Made by a program: the position numbers and the translations under genes. DNA of 64,000 nt from Enterococcus cecorum DSM 20682 = ATCC 43198 (GTDB lineage Bacteria > Bacillota > Bacilli > Lactobacillales > Enterococcaceae). The stretch's first letter is position 1; every line of letters starts with the position of its first letter. The notes under the pieces were generated by a model. That model saw only the letters and a program-made list of their open reading frames with translations, ran no database searches and was not told the DNA's origin. The stretch covers positions 359,001 to 423,000 of the forward strand of contig NZ_ASWI01000003.1 of assembly GCF_000407565.1 (NCBI RefSeq). The letters are read 5' to 3'. Shown here in pieces: positions 56,428 to 64,000 of this stretch.

Positions 56428-57054
56428 TTAGTTTTTCGTTCGCTTTTGATAAAGGGTGGCGGCATTGAAAGAGAGTGTGTTCATCATCCATTCAATGATT
56501 GGCCCATAGGAAAATGTGGCGATGACAGTACCGATGCCTAAAGGTCCACCTATTAAAAGTGCCAGAATAAATAAAGTCCCGTAAACGAGTGTGAGCGACC
56601 ATCCATAGCTTAAATGGAACCACTCGCTAACAGATAAAGTCAAAATATCGGAAGTTTGGTAGCCGTAATTGAGCGGAATGTAAAAAGCCAATGACCAACA
56701 AATCAATAGCGTTCCACTGATGAGATAAAAGATTTGCCAGAATAACCCTTGTGGTGTCCCTAAAAAATGGTTTATCCACTTTTCTGACAAATCAATGGCT
56801 GGTCCGATACCAAAAGAAAAAAGAAATGAACCGACATGAATCAGTTTTCGATTGAGAAAGAAAAAAAGTAGGAAGATGAATCCCTCAAAATATAAAGCTG
56901 TCTGTCCTAGACTTAGACCTGTGATTTGAGCTAAGGCGATTTCGAGCATGGTGACTGGATCTGCGCCTAAATTCGCACGGACAAAAAGCGCAACCCCTAA
57001 GCCACAAACAAAGACAGCTGGTAGAATGAGAGAACTTTTTATGACAGCTTTCAT
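56428..57054 (-). CDS. YczE/YitT-like membrane protein
   Basis: A 208-residue integral membrane protein with five to six helices. 'GLGVALFVRANLGADPVTMLEIALAQ' and 'GQTALYFEGFIFLLFFFLNRKLIHVGSFLFSFGIGPAID' match the YczE/YyaS family, in Bacillus linked to surfactin or export-related functions but not understood. 'GTVIATFSYGPIIEW' is near the C-terminus. It lies convergent with the surface-protein gene and divergent from the MazG-like gene. Function unassigned. Confidence 0.75.
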   Translation of the reverse strand: MKAVIKSSLILPAVFVCGLGVALFVRANLGADPVTMLEIALAQITGLSLGQTALYFEGFIFLLFFFLNRKLIHVGSFLFSFGIGPAIDLSEKWINHFLGTPQGLFWQIFYLISGTLLICWSLAFYIPLNYGYQTSDILTLSVSEWFHLSYGWSLTLVYGTLFILALLIGGPLGIGTVIATFSYGPIIEWMMNTLSFNAATLYQKRTKN

Positions 57055-57143
57055 GGTCTAACTTCCTTTCTGTTTTTTATCATTATAACAAAATTTGTAT
57101 TATTTGAAAGCGATGTGCGTAGACTAAAAGACGAGGTGATTTG

Positions 57144-57479
57144 ATGGAAATAGAAGAATTAGTTGCAAAAGTCAATCAGTTTCGTGATGCGCGTGATTGG
57201 CGGCAATATCATAATGAAAAAGACTTAGCGATTTCGATTTCATTGGAGGCGAATGAATTACTCGAGCTCTTCCAATGGCAAGATAGTACGAAGGTTGTCC
57301 AAACCAAGCAAGAACGCTTAAAAGAAGAGCTAGCAGATGTCTTAATCTATTCTCTAATGATGGCGGATAATTTGCAGTTTGATGTGGGGCAAATCATTGA
57401 AGAAAAATTAGCTAAAAATGCCCAGAAGTATCCCGTCGAAACGGCACGGGGCTCAAATAAAAAATATACTGAACTCTAA
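57144..57479 (+). CDS. MazG-like nucleotide pyrophosphohydrolase
   Basis: A 111-residue all-alpha NTP pyrophosphatase of the MazG/RS21-C6 type that removes unwanted (d)NTPs. The metal-binding pattern ExxE...ExxD is visible as 'SLEANELLELFQW' and 'LKEELADVLIYSLMM'. ATG 57144 follows GAGGTG; the TTG before it is rejected. A bidirectional terminator follows. dCTPase-like specificity is likely but cannot be read from sequence. Confidence 0.85.
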   Translation: MEIEELVAKVNQFRDARDWRQYHNEKDLAISISLEANELLELFQWQDSTKVVQTKQERLKEELADVLIYSLMMADNLQFDVGQIIEEKLAKNAQKYPVETARGSNKKYTEL

Positions 57480-57521
57480 AAAAGTCCTGAACCGTTGTGT
57501 ATACTGCGATTCAGGACTTTT
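57480..57521. terminator. Bidirectional terminator
   Basis: AAAAGTCCTGAA (57480-57491) and TTCAGGACTTTT (57510-57521) are perfect 12-base arms between convergent genes. Confidence 0.88.
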
Positions 57522-57523
57522 GA

Positions 57524-58093
57524 CTATAATGGATAGACTTCAAATGGACGTGGTGTAAAGGATGCGAATAATTCTTGATATACCAATTGGACTTGTTGAT
57601 GAATAAAGGTATCCTCTAATACTTCTTTAGCATAGTACATAATTTGGTATTCTACGTCAAAAGCTTGGGCCACTACTTGGGAAAGCTGTACTTGGTTACG
57701 TAGATAGAAATCGCGTCGACGTTTACGCAGAGTTGCTTCTTCTTGGTTATTAGCGGTATTGAGTGATTCGATTTCAATTAAAATACAACGATGCTTTTCT
57801 AAAGTTGGCAATAGTTCATTGAGTAATTGACTGCCAATTCCTTGGTTACGCGCAGTTTTAACGACAGCATAGTAATCTAGCAAGTAGGCGTCGATATTTT
57901 CAGCCTTAAAGTCCGCAAAATAGGCATAAGCAAGCATTTTATCTTCTTGAAATAGTCCGTAGCATTCATAGCGATGGTGGTCATAAAAATCCAAAATAAT
58001 CGCTAAAGGCTTGACTTCATCTTCTGGAAAATCAGTGACTAAGTGTTGGTTATACGTATCAATAATCTCTTCTCTTGTTAGTTTGCGAATCAT
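57524..58093 (-). CDS. GNAT-family N-acetyltransferase
   Basis: A 189-residue acetyltransferase-like protein. The acetyl-CoA site is 'DYYAVVKTARNQGIGSQLLNELL' (QGIGSQ). The middle 'CILIEIESLNTANNQEEATLRKRRRDFYLRNQV' is typical of a GNAT subgroup common in lactic acid bacteria. The C-terminal 60 residues complete the fold. Substrate unknown. Single minus-strand gene. Confidence 0.82.
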   Translation of the reverse strand: MIRKLTREEIIDTYNQHLVTDFPEDEVKPLAIILDFYDHHRYECYGLFQEDKMLAYAYFADFKAENIDAYLLDYYAVVKTARNQGIGSQLLNELLPTLEKHRCILIEIESLNTANNQEEATLRKRRRDFYLRNQVQLSQVVAQAFDVEYQIMYYAKEVLEDTFIHQQVQLVYQELFASFTPRPFEVYPL

Positions 58094-58232
58094 AAATTTC
58101 TCCTATTTTTTCATTACATTTATCCCTACCATATAACAAGTCATTTTTAAAGGCAAGTTAGAGGCTAAGTATTTGCTGCATTTTCATTTAACTGTAATAA
58201 ATGTTAAAATATTTTTAAGAGGAGGGATGAAG

Positions 58233-58940
58233 GTGCGAGCCATCATTTTTGATTTAGATGATACTTTATATGACCCAATGCAGCCGTTTAATCAGGCCTA
58301 TCAAAAGCATCTACCACAGATGGCTGCTACGGTTTCGGTGAACCAATTTTATTTAAAAAGCCGGGCAATCAGTGATGCTTTGTTTGAAAAGCAGCAGTTA
58401 GGACAAATTGATATCAATGAGGTACGCAAAATTCGTATTATCGAGGCGGCCAAAGCTTTTGGTTATGAGGTAACGGAAGATTTGGCGATGGCGTTTCAGG
58501 ATACTTATGCATATTATCAAGGGCACTTAACGCTGCTGGAGGGCTATGCGGCATTTTTTAAAAAGTGTCAAGAACAAGGCATCTTTTTAGGGGTGATTAC
58601 GAATGGACCAGGTGATTTACAACGAAAAAAACTCCATAGTCTTCAGTTGGATCAGTATATTCCTGAAAAGTATTGGTTAATCTCAGGAGAAGTTGATTTA
58701 ATGAAACCTCAACGCGAAATTTTTGAATATTACCAAAAAGTGCATCAGTTGGATCGAGCTATCTATGTCGGAGATTCGTTTGAAAATGATGTTGTCGGGG
58801 CGAATCAGGTGAACTGGCCAGTGTATTGGTTCAATCATCGCCAGCGCCAAAAGCCAGCTAATCATGCAACTTTTAAGTATCAAGAAGTTAGTCATTTAGC
58901 GGAACTATTAACGGCTTTACAACAAAAATTAGGGATATAA
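58233..58940 (+). CDS. HAD-superfamily hydrolase (phosphatase-like)
   Basis: A 235-residue phosphatase of the HAD family. Motif I is 'AIIFDLDDTLYDP' (two Asp), motif II 'GVITNGP' (Thr), motif III Lys in 'DLMKPQREIFEY' and motif IV 'AIYVGDSFENDVVGA'. The cap is helical (type C1). Start: AGAGGAGGG is directly before an ATG at 58227, leaving no spacer, so the GTG at 58233, six bases beyond, is more likely. YjjG or phosphoglycolate/pyrimidine phosphatase activity is possible. A bidirectional terminator follows. Confidence 0.85.
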   Translation: MRAIIFDLDDTLYDPMQPFNQAYQKHLPQMAATVSVNQFYLKSRAISDALFEKQQLGQIDINEVRKIRIIEAAKAFGYEVTEDLAMAFQDTYAYYQGHLTLLEGYAAFFKKCQEQGIFLGVITNGPGDLQRKKLHSLQLDQYIPEKYWLISGEVDLMKPQREIFEYYQKVHQLDRAIYVGDSFENDVVGANQVNWPVYWFNHRQRQKPANHATFKYQEVSHLAELLTALQQKLGI

Positions 58941-58988
58941 AAAACAGTGTCCGCCATTTCTACATGAGGATTGGTTAGACACTGTTTT
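58941..58988. terminator. Bidirectional terminator
   Basis: AAAACAGTGTC (58941-58951) and GACACTGTTTT (58978-58988) form the stem between convergent genes. Confidence 0.85.
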
Positions 58989-58990
58989 GT

Positions 58991-59230
58991 TTATTTATCA
59001 TGTTCAAGAATAAAGCGATACGTATCCCCACATGCGCGACCATCGTATTTCATTTGGTCTAACGAGGTAATGCATTCACGAAATAGAATGAACTTTTCGA
59101 TAATCAGGTAGTTCACAGGGATATTAGTGAGACGTTCAAAAAAAGAATGTTCTTTTGCTTTTACATATTCGTTGGTTGCTTTATAGGCGATTCCATCTAG
59201 TTCGCCATCTTTATAGACGAGAATCCGCAT
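58991..59230 (-). CDS. Small protein of unknown function (79 aa)
   Basis: Starting MRILVYKDGELDGIAYKATNEYV, a compact alpha/beta protein without signal peptide or membrane segment. I do not recognise it. ATG 59230 is preferred, because GGAAGGA lies nine bases upstream; two other Met codons sit closer to the RBS, and a longer reading to 59269 has none. It contains two Cys ('RECITS' and 'GRACGDTYRF'). It lies alone on the minus strand upstream of treR. Confidence 0.6.
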   Translation of the reverse strand: MRILVYKDGELDGIAYKATNEYVKAKEHSFFERLTNIPVNYLIIEKFILFRECITSLDQMKYDGRACGDTYRFILEHDK

Positions 59231-59439
59231 GTTCATCATCCTTCCATAGTAGGTTTTCAGATTGTTCAAAAGTAAACTTCAAGTACGCCAGCATTTGTTG
59301 GGAAACTTTTTATTTACATTAACACAAAATTTCCTAAAAGCCACTTAATTTCAAGACTTGTCTATTTACACCAGTTATTTACCTTATTATAATAAGTATT
59401 AGAAATTACTTTTAAAAAGATTAATTTTGAGGGATTAGA

Positions 59440-60162
59440 ATGAATAAATTTAAAGAGATTTTTGCCGATTTAGAACAAAAAATTTTAAATGGCGTTTATC
59501 CAGCAAATACTTTATTGCCTAGCGAAAGTCAAATGATGGAAAAATATCATGTCTCTCGGGAAACGGTACGAAAGGCATTGAGTCTCTTGCGTAATGCGGG
59601 CTATATCCAGAAAAAGCAAGGAAAAGGCTCGATTGTTTTAGACTTACACCGCTTTGATTTTCCAATTTCAGGCTTGACGAGCTTTAAAGAACTACAAGAT
59701 AAATTCAATATGGAGAGTCAAACCGAGGTCATTTCAATTAAAAAAATTGCGGTTTCTCCTGATTTAAGTGAAAAGACAGGTTGGCCCGTTGCTGCTGAGG
59801 TGTGGAAATTGGTTCGTCGCCGCTTAATCAATGGCGACCCTTCCATTATTGATATTGATTATCTAGATGCTTCGATTATTCCAAGCCTACCTAAAGAGCG
59901 TGTGGCTGAATCAATTTATCGTTATTTTGAAGAAGATTTAGGCTTGGAGATTTCCTATGCGCAAAAGGAAATTACAGTAGATACAGCCTCCAAAGAAATT
60001 CGCGATTTATTAAATTTAACACTAGATGATCGCCATGTGGTCGCGGTTCGGAGTTTGGTTTATCTGTATGATATGCGTTGTTTTGAGTATACCGAATCGA
60101 TTCACCGTTTAGACAAGTTCCGTTTTGTGGACTTTGCGCGTCGAACTAAGACTCAAAAATAG
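59440..60162 (+). CDS. treR: GntR-family trehalose repressor TreR
   Basis: A 240-residue regulator with an N-terminal GntR winged helix ('LLPSESQMMEKYHVSRETVRKALSLLRNAGYIQKKQGKGSIVL') and a UTRA effector domain. 'FPISGLTSFKEL', 'YAQKEITVDTAS' and the end 'YTESIHRLDKFRFVDFARR' match Bacillus TreR closely, which senses trehalose-6-phosphate. It usually lies with treP/treA; here the near neighbours are a membrane protein and, 2.5 kb away, pgmB and a GH65 phosphorylase, which could supply trehalose breakdown. Confidence 0.88.
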   Translation: MNKFKEIFADLEQKILNGVYPANTLLPSESQMMEKYHVSRETVRKALSLLRNAGYIQKKQGKGSIVLDLHRFDFPISGLTSFKELQDKFNMESQTEVISIKKIAVSPDLSEKTGWPVAAEVWKLVRRRLINGDPSIIDIDYLDASIIPSLPKERVAESIYRYFEEDLGLEISYAQKEITVDTASKEIRDLLNLTLDDRHVVAVRSLVYLYDMRCFEYTESIHRLDKFRFVDFARRTKTQK

Positions 60163-60202
60163 GTAATTGCTGTTCTGTTTTGAAAGAAATGAAGGGATGA
60201 AG

Positions 60203-60574
60203 ATGGCAGAACAAAAGATGAAACAAAATGTGAAAGATGCGAAGGTCAAAACCTACATGTATTGGATGATGGGACTATTAGTCGTGCTTATTGGTATTGC
60301 GGTATTATTACCCATCCTACCAGCTGATGCACCCATTTGGTTAGGAAAAATGGTAACGGTCACTTTGATGTTACTTACCGAAGTGATTTTAGTGATGGCC
60401 TATAAGTTAGCCAGATACTACTATCAAGGGATTTTTGATAAGGACGCGCCTCTTTTTGTACCGAAAGCAATCGGTATTGGCTTTACAATTAATCCTTATC
60501 ATCGCCTAGGTAAATATATTTGGTTTGGTCTCATGCTTGCCATTTTCTTGATGATGTTGCCGGCGTTATTTTAG
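60203..60574 (+). CDS. Membrane protein of unknown function (123 aa)
   Basis: MAEQKMKQNVKDAKVKTYMY... has a basic/polar cytoplasmic start, two helices in the first half (about residues 20-38 and 50-70), a conserved-looking loop 'YYYQGIFDKDAPLFVPKAIGIGFTINPYHRLG', and a final helix. No known family recognised. ATG 60203 is seven bases after GAAGGGA; an ATG two codons earlier overlaps the RBS spacing. It lies 40 bases after treR and may share its mRNA; a terminator follows. Confidence 0.6.
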   Translation: MAEQKMKQNVKDAKVKTYMYWMMGLLVVLIGIAVLLPILPADAPIWLGKMVTVTLMLLTEVILVMAYKLARYYYQGIFDKDAPLFVPKAIGIGFTINPYHRLGKYIWFGLMLAIFLMMLPALF

Positions 60575-60585
60575 CTTGTTACTTG

Positions 60586-60617
60586 CACCAATCTGAACTT
60601 TTTGGATTGGTGTTTTT
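60586..60617 (+). terminator. Terminator of treR operon
   Basis: CACCAATC (60586-60593) pairs with GATTGGTG (60605-60612), then TTTTT. Confidence 0.85.
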
Positions 60618-60844
60618 GTATGGAAAAATGCTATAAAAACAAATATTATATAACGTTCGTGTACGAAATTTGTATTCGCATTCAATGGTTTAATTATTCC
60701 TGAAAATATTGATAAGACAATGCCTGCAAATTGTTCAAATTTAAAGCAAATATATTTCCAATATAACATAGTTGTGCTAAAATAATGACAGGTAAATTCG
60801 TTTTGGGGAGAGCTTATCTAAAATTTTATGTGAGGAAATAAAAA
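60618..60844 (+). promoter_or_regulatory. Leader region of the ECF S-component gene
   Basis: No gene. TTCGTGTACGAA (60656-60667) is a near-perfect palindrome followed by a separate ATTCGCATTC, so an operator is likely. A recognised riboswitch was looked for and not found. GGGGAGAG near 60806 and GAGGAAA at 60832 are upstream of the GTG start. Confidence 0.4.
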
Positions 60845-61423
60845 GTGAATAAGGAAAAGAGTCAATTACAAGTGCTGGTTTTTTGTGCGTTGGCCATTGG
60901 CGTAAATGTCGTTTTAGGCTCAGTGGTGACTTATACGCATGTGCCATTGCTTTTTTTAGATGCGATTGGCACGATTTTTGTTGCGGTGAATTTTCCATTG
61001 CGTTATGGTTTGTTAACAGGGCTTGGGACGAATGTTGTCTTAGCTGTGATTCATAGACCGCTAGCCTTACCTTTTGGCTTGGTTAGTTTGACCATTGCTT
61101 TGGTTGCACACCTTGCATCCAGAAGAGGTTTTGGTTATAAACAAGCGATATTAACGGGGATTTTCATTGCCTTTTTTGGATCTTTCGTCAGTGCTGCCGT
61201 GCGTTTAGTATTGTACGATGGATTTAATGGTACGACGAGAACATTAACCGATGCCTTGGTTTTTACCATGCGAGTAGGTGGTCTTAGTCGCTACTTCTCA
61301 GCTTATACTGGAGCCTTTTCAGATGGTATCATTGACAAAATATTATCTTGCTTGCTTGTTTCTTGGTTGAGTGAGTCACAAACAGTAAGACGTCTTTTTT
61401 CAAATTTAAGGGTCAGTAGATAG
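60845..61423 (+). CDS. ECF transporter S component, substrate unknown
   Basis: A 192-residue membrane protein with about six helices and the loop 'YTHVPLLFLDAIGTIFVAVNFPLRYGLLTGLGTNVVLAV', as in ECF transporter S components. It should bind a vitamin or nucleobase-like ligand and use the shared EcfAAT energising module. A GTG start at 60845 follows GTGAGGAAAT. The substrate cannot be read; the palindrome in its leader may give a clue to regulation. Followed by a terminator. Confidence 0.75.
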   Translation: MNKEKSQLQVLVFCALAIGVNVVLGSVVTYTHVPLLFLDAIGTIFVAVNFPLRYGLLTGLGTNVVLAVIHRPLALPFGLVSLTIALVAHLASRRGFGYKQAILTGIFIAFFGSFVSAAVRLVLYDGFNGTTRTLTDALVFTMRVGGLSRYFSAYTGAFSDGIIDKILSCLLVSWLSESQTVRRLFSNLRVSR

Positions 61424-61432
61424 ACGTGCATG

Positions 61433-61464
61433 CCTTCTTACTCATAGCGGTAGGAAGGTTTTTT
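61433..61464 (+). terminator. Terminator
   Basis: CCTTCTTAC (61433-61441) pairs with GTAGGAAGG (61450-61458) with one mismatch, then TTTTTT. Confidence 0.8.
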
Positions 61465-61733
61465 GTTGCAGAGCATCTATTAAGTTAAATGAGTTTTCGT
61501 TCAGCTAATAAGTGTTTTTTTAGACACAGATTGTTACAATTTGTAAAATCCTTTAAATAGATGTAACCAAAGATAATTTCAAGTAATGCTTATCATGAAA
61601 ACTTAGCGAGGACAACATATTTACTTAACCTATGAAATCAAAATTTGTACTATCATAGTATTCGTGAATCAAAGCTTATTCGGCAAATGAGTTGAATAGC
61701 GAAATCAGAGGATATTGTGAAAGGACAGATGAG
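61465..61733 (+). promoter_or_regulatory. Long leader before the muralytic protein gene
   Basis: About 270 bases without a gene. TATCATAGTATTCG near 61650 is a possible -10 region. Genes for wall lytic proteins often have c-di-AMP or other leader control; I see no ydaO-type consensus here. Confidence 0.35.
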
Positions 61734-62336
61734 ATGATTCAAAAAAACTTAAAATTAATTTCACTTACAACAGTTTTAGCAGGCTTGCTATTCTTTAGTA
61801 CACCATTCAATGCAAATGCGGATGAAAAGAAAGATACGACATCCGATGAAGCCATTACGAAAAAAGCTTTATTAGTCATCAATGGTTTTGAAGAAGATGG
61901 CAAGACAAAGATTCCAACTGGTCAAGCGCGTGTGGAGTACTTAAAAGCACAAGATTATGATCCACAAAAAGTGCAAGATAAGGTAAATGAAATCTTGCTA
62001 GGTGAAGTAGAGGCTGCAAATGTGACAACTAATACCACAAGTCAAACAACTGCACCTGCTGCATCAACAAATACTACAAATACGCAAGCACAAAGCACGA
62101 CTACTTATACAGGTACGAGTTCAAGTGCCAAAGAATGGATTGCCCAAAAAGAATCAGGTGGTAGCTATACAGCGCAAAATGGTCGCTACTATGGTCGTTA
62201 TCAATTAGATTCTAGTTACTTAAATGGCGATTATTCACCTGAAAACCAAGAGCGTGTGGCGGATAACTATGTCGCAAATCGTTATGGTTCATGGGAAAAT
62301 GCGCAACAATTCTGGTTAACACATGGTTGGTATTAA
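61734..62336 (+). CDS. Secreted SLT/Rpf-like muralytic protein
   Basis: A 200-residue exported protein. Signal peptide about residues 1-30, with a likely cut after 'FNANA'. A short N-terminal domain ('KALLVINGFEEDGKTKIPTG') and a Thr/Asn/Gln linker (about 102-135) follow. The C-terminal domain 'AKEWIAQKESGGSYTAQNGRYYGRYQL...' is of the transglycosylase-like type of IsaA/SceD, with the catalytic Glu in 'KESGGSY', and ends 'NAQQFWLTHGWY'. It should cut or remodel peptidoglycan outside the cell. ATG 61734 follows GAAAGGA at eight bases. Confidence 0.85.
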   Translation: MIQKNLKLISLTTVLAGLLFFSTPFNANADEKKDTTSDEAITKKALLVINGFEEDGKTKIPTGQARVEYLKAQDYDPQKVQDKVNEILLGEVEAANVTTNTTSQTTAPAASTNTTNTQAQSTTTYTGTSSSAKEWIAQKESGGSYTAQNGRYYGRYQLDSSYLNGDYSPENQERVADNYVANRYGSWENAQQFWLTHGWY

Positions 62337-62350
62337 AATTTGAATAAATA

Positions 62351-62394
62351 AAAAAGAGGTTTTTCCTAAAATGATAGGAAAGGCCTCTTTTTTT
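62351..62394 (+). terminator. Terminator of the muralytic gene
   Basis: AAAAAGAGGTTTTTCCTA pairs with TAGGAAAGGCCTCTTTTTTT (62375-62394) with minor bulges, followed by T. Confidence 0.85.
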
Positions 62395-62583
62395 GCGTGC
62401 CGATGAACGTTCATTATCCTAAGACGCGTCATAAATCATAATTGACATATACCTTATTTTTTTCGTTTTGCTTGGTCTACATCTGCACCAAGCAATTCAT
62501 TCTATTTGCTAAAAATCAACAAAAATTATCAAATAAATTCGAGCGTACTCCTAAGTATAAGACCTAAAATAGCTGATTTAAAC

Positions 62584-62615
62584 AAAAAAAGAACTGCTCG
62601 CAATGGAACAGTTCT
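62584..62615 (-). terminator. Terminator of the pgmB transcript
   Basis: AGAACTG (62590-62596) and CAGTTCT (62609-62615). On the minus strand a run of seven T follows. The interval 62395-62583 shows nothing else. Confidence 0.8.
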
Positions 62616-62627
62616 CTTTTGTTCGTA

Positions 62628-63275
62628 TTATAACGCGATTAATTCATCCATGTTTAATTCATCTAAAGTATGCACGGTGCGGTCTGCTTGGTCTAATGGT
62701 TCGCCAGCTAGAATGCCGATTGCATACATACCACAAGCTTTAATACCCGCGATGCCAGCTTGTGCATCTTCAAATCCAATGGCTTCTTCTGGTTTGATGC
62801 CGATGCTTTCTGCGGCTTTGACGAAGATTTCTGGATCTGGTTTGCCTTTAGTTAAAGTAGCAGGATCGACAATCGCGTCAAATAAATCAATGACTCCTAA
62901 TTTTTCTAAGATGAATGGAGCATTTTTAGAAGCTGAGGCAATCGCACATGGCATATTTTTTTCTTTCGCTTCTAATAAAAATGCTTTGACACCAGGTAAT
63001 AGGTCCGCTGGGGTTAAGTTTTGTAATAATTGGACATACGCTTCATTCTTTTCAGCGGCTAAAGCTTCTTTTTGTTCTTGTGTATATTTATCTTGTTGGT
63101 TGCCGTGAGCTAGGATACGTTCAAGTGAATCCATGCGGCTAATTCCTTTTAATTGTTCATTGAATTTTAAGTCGATTTCAATGCCTAATTTATCAGCAAG
63201 TGCCTTCCATGCTTCGTAGTGGTATTTGGCAGTATCGGTAATGACGCCATCTAAATCAAATACAAAACCTTTCAT
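62628..63275 (-). CDS. pgmB: Beta-phosphoglucomutase
   Basis: Converts beta-glucose-1-phosphate to glucose-6-phosphate, 215 residues. Motif I 'FVFDLDGVITDTAKYHYEAW' holds the nucleophile and acid/base Asp, with 'LKGISRMDSLERIL' in the cap, 'IASASKNAPFILEKL' (motif II) and 'GKPDPEIFVKAAE' plus 'GFEDAQAGIAGI' (motifs III and IV). Beta-G1P is the product of inverting GH65 phosphorylases, and such a gene lies directly upstream, so the pair processes an alpha-disaccharide (maltose, trehalose, trehalose-6-P or kojibiose). Confidence 0.93.
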   Translation of the reverse strand: MKGFVFDLDGVITDTAKYHYEAWKALADKLGIEIDLKFNEQLKGISRMDSLERILAHGNQQDKYTQEQKEALAAEKNEAYVQLLQNLTPADLLPGVKAFLLEAKEKNMPCAIASASKNAPFILEKLGVIDLFDAIVDPATLTKGKPDPEIFVKAAESIGIKPEEAIGFEDAQAGIAGIKACGMYAIGILAGEPLDQADRTVHTLDELNMDELIAL

Positions 63276-63310
63276 GATTTATCCCTCGTTTTCTATATTT
63301 ATTAAAGTAG

Positions 63311-63338
63311 ACTCAGGTAAGTAGCAACCTACCTGAGT
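63311..63338 (-). other. Intercistronic hairpin between the GH65 gene and pgmB
   Basis: ACTCAGGTA (63311-63319) and TACCTGAGT (63330-63338) are perfect arms with no T-run downstream, so this is more likely an mRNA processing or stability hairpin than a terminator. Confidence 0.6.
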
Positions 63339-63344
63339 AAATGG

Positions 63345-64000
63345 TTAGTAGTTCACAGTAACAGCTTGGCCTTTAGGTAATTTCACTAGTTGAGAACCTA
63401 CATAGCATTGACTGTCTTTATTGGCAGTCAGTGTAATTTCTTTCTTTGTTACCAATACTTGATAGTCGATACCGCGGATAGTGATGTTAAAGGCGATATC
63501 ATCCCATTGTGCTGGTAAGTTTGGATTGAAGTGTAATTCGCTTAGACGGATATCCATACCAGCAAAAGTTGTCAATGGGATGAATAAAGTCGCAGCCATT
63601 ACCCCAGCGTGGATTCCCTCAGCAGTGGTTCCTCCTTGGATATCGCGGTAATCAGAATTTAGCGCTTCTTGGTAAAGTTTCCAAGCAAGGTCATTTTCAC
63701 CAATCATTGCACCTAATTGCGCATGAACGATACGTGATAGAGTAGAACCGTGTGAAGTACGTGCTAAGTAGTAGTCTAAGTTACGTTTCACATAATCTTC
63801 AGGCACTTGGTAGTTCAAATCTTTCAGAATGTTATCAACCGTTTCTTTAGAGAAGTTATAGTAAATCATCAAACTATCCGCTTGTTTTGCAACTTTATAG
63901 CTATCAGCGGATTTGCCTTCAGCGTTTAAGATGCGGTCCATACGGTAAATGTTGCCGTATTTTTCACGGTAATGATCCCAATCAATTTCTTCTAGTTTGA
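63345..64000 (-). CDS. GH65 disaccharide phosphorylase, C-terminal part (truncated by window edge)
   Basis: Reads off the window end; the visible part is about the last 218 residues. The sequence entering from the edge is 'KLEEIDWDHYREKYGNIYRM', then 'KVAKQADSLMIYYNF' (the family KQAD motif region), 'YYLARTSHGSTLSRIVHAQL' and 'QGGTTAEGIHAGVMAATLF', which are GH65 signatures, and a small C-terminal beta domain. It phosphorolyses an alpha-linked disaccharide to glucose and beta-G1P, which pgmB then converts. Which sugar is unclear: trehalose, trehalose-6-P and kojibiose phosphorylases share these motifs. Confidence 0.88.
   Translation of the reverse strand, partial: KLEEIDWDHYREKYGNIYRMDRILNAEGKSADSYKVAKQADSLMIYYNFSKETVDNILKDLNYQVPEDYVKRNLDYYLARTSHGSTLSRIVHAQLGAMIGENDLAWKLYQEALNSDYRDIQGGTTAEGIHAGVMAATLFIPLTTFAGMDIRLSELHFNPNLPAQWDDIAFNITIRGIDYQVLVTKKEITLTANKDSQCYVGSQLVKLPKGQAVTVNY

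Noticed and set aside
60618-60844. Riboswitch upstream of the ECF S component
   Set aside because: Looked for purine, preQ1 and TPP-like cores; found only a short palindrome that is more like an operator.

Overview
The window is a low-GC Firmicutes chromosome segment, almost certainly Enterococcus. RpoB and RpoC are enterococcal in sequence and both start at TTG, purR-glmU-prs lie together, and the CtsR/ClpC, HrtBA, Adc and PrkC proteins are of lactic-acid-bacterial type. A radical-SAM peptide cluster with a GRC-motif precursor matches the enteropeptin type I know from Enterococcus cecorum, so E. cecorum or a close relative is the best guess. No rRNA, tRNA or CRISPR was found.

Layout. 1-3300: a small unknown gene between two copies of a ~90-bp repeat, then the zinc importer adcACB behind a Zur-like operator. 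3400-7200: purR, glmU, prs. 7200-8850: a TPR protein, a frameshifted mini-gene, a small membrane protein and large nested-hairpin repeats. 8800-10840: a quinone-stress operon (MarR repressor, ring-cleavage dioxygenase, esterase). 10900-12250: a lipoprotein and an unknown protein. 12480-23050: a PC4-like protein with a structured leader, yicC, gmk, rpoZ, priA, def, fmt, rsmB, stp, prkC. 23100-26500: a frameshifted lipoprotein gene and an HrtBA-like heme-efflux pair with a TetR regulator. 26500-32130: ctsR-clpC and a pair of U32 (tRNA hydroxylation) proteins. 32130-34000: an orphan RelB-type antitoxin between duplicated terminators, a CPBP protease and a membrane protein.

34090-41810 is the accessory heart. 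An AgrC/AgrA-like two-component system on the minus strand is followed by an unannotated 19-residue cationic peptide ORF. Next come remains of an IS1380-family transposase, then a RiPP cluster: Fe-S (YkgJ-like) methyltransferase, 56-residue precursor ending in a GRC core, SPASM radical SAM enzyme, peptide arginase and MFS exporter. The likely logic is thioether formation at the single Cys, Arg-to-ornithine conversion, N-methylation and export. The two-component system and peptide may be a separate quorum circuit or its regulator; nothing in the sequence proves a link.

41810-49750: tandem 40-bp repeats, then rpoB and rpoC behind a strong promoter. 49750-64000: a GNAT protein, a DXS-like transketolase, a family 2 glycosyltransferase, a sigma-factor/beta-glucosidase chimeric pseudogene, BioY, a MazG-like protein, GNAT and HAD proteins, TreR, an ECF S component, a secreted SLT-type muralytic protein, and the start of a disaccharide-phosphorylase locus (pgmB plus a partial GH65 gene cut by the window edge). 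All calls come from reading the sequence; no database search was run.
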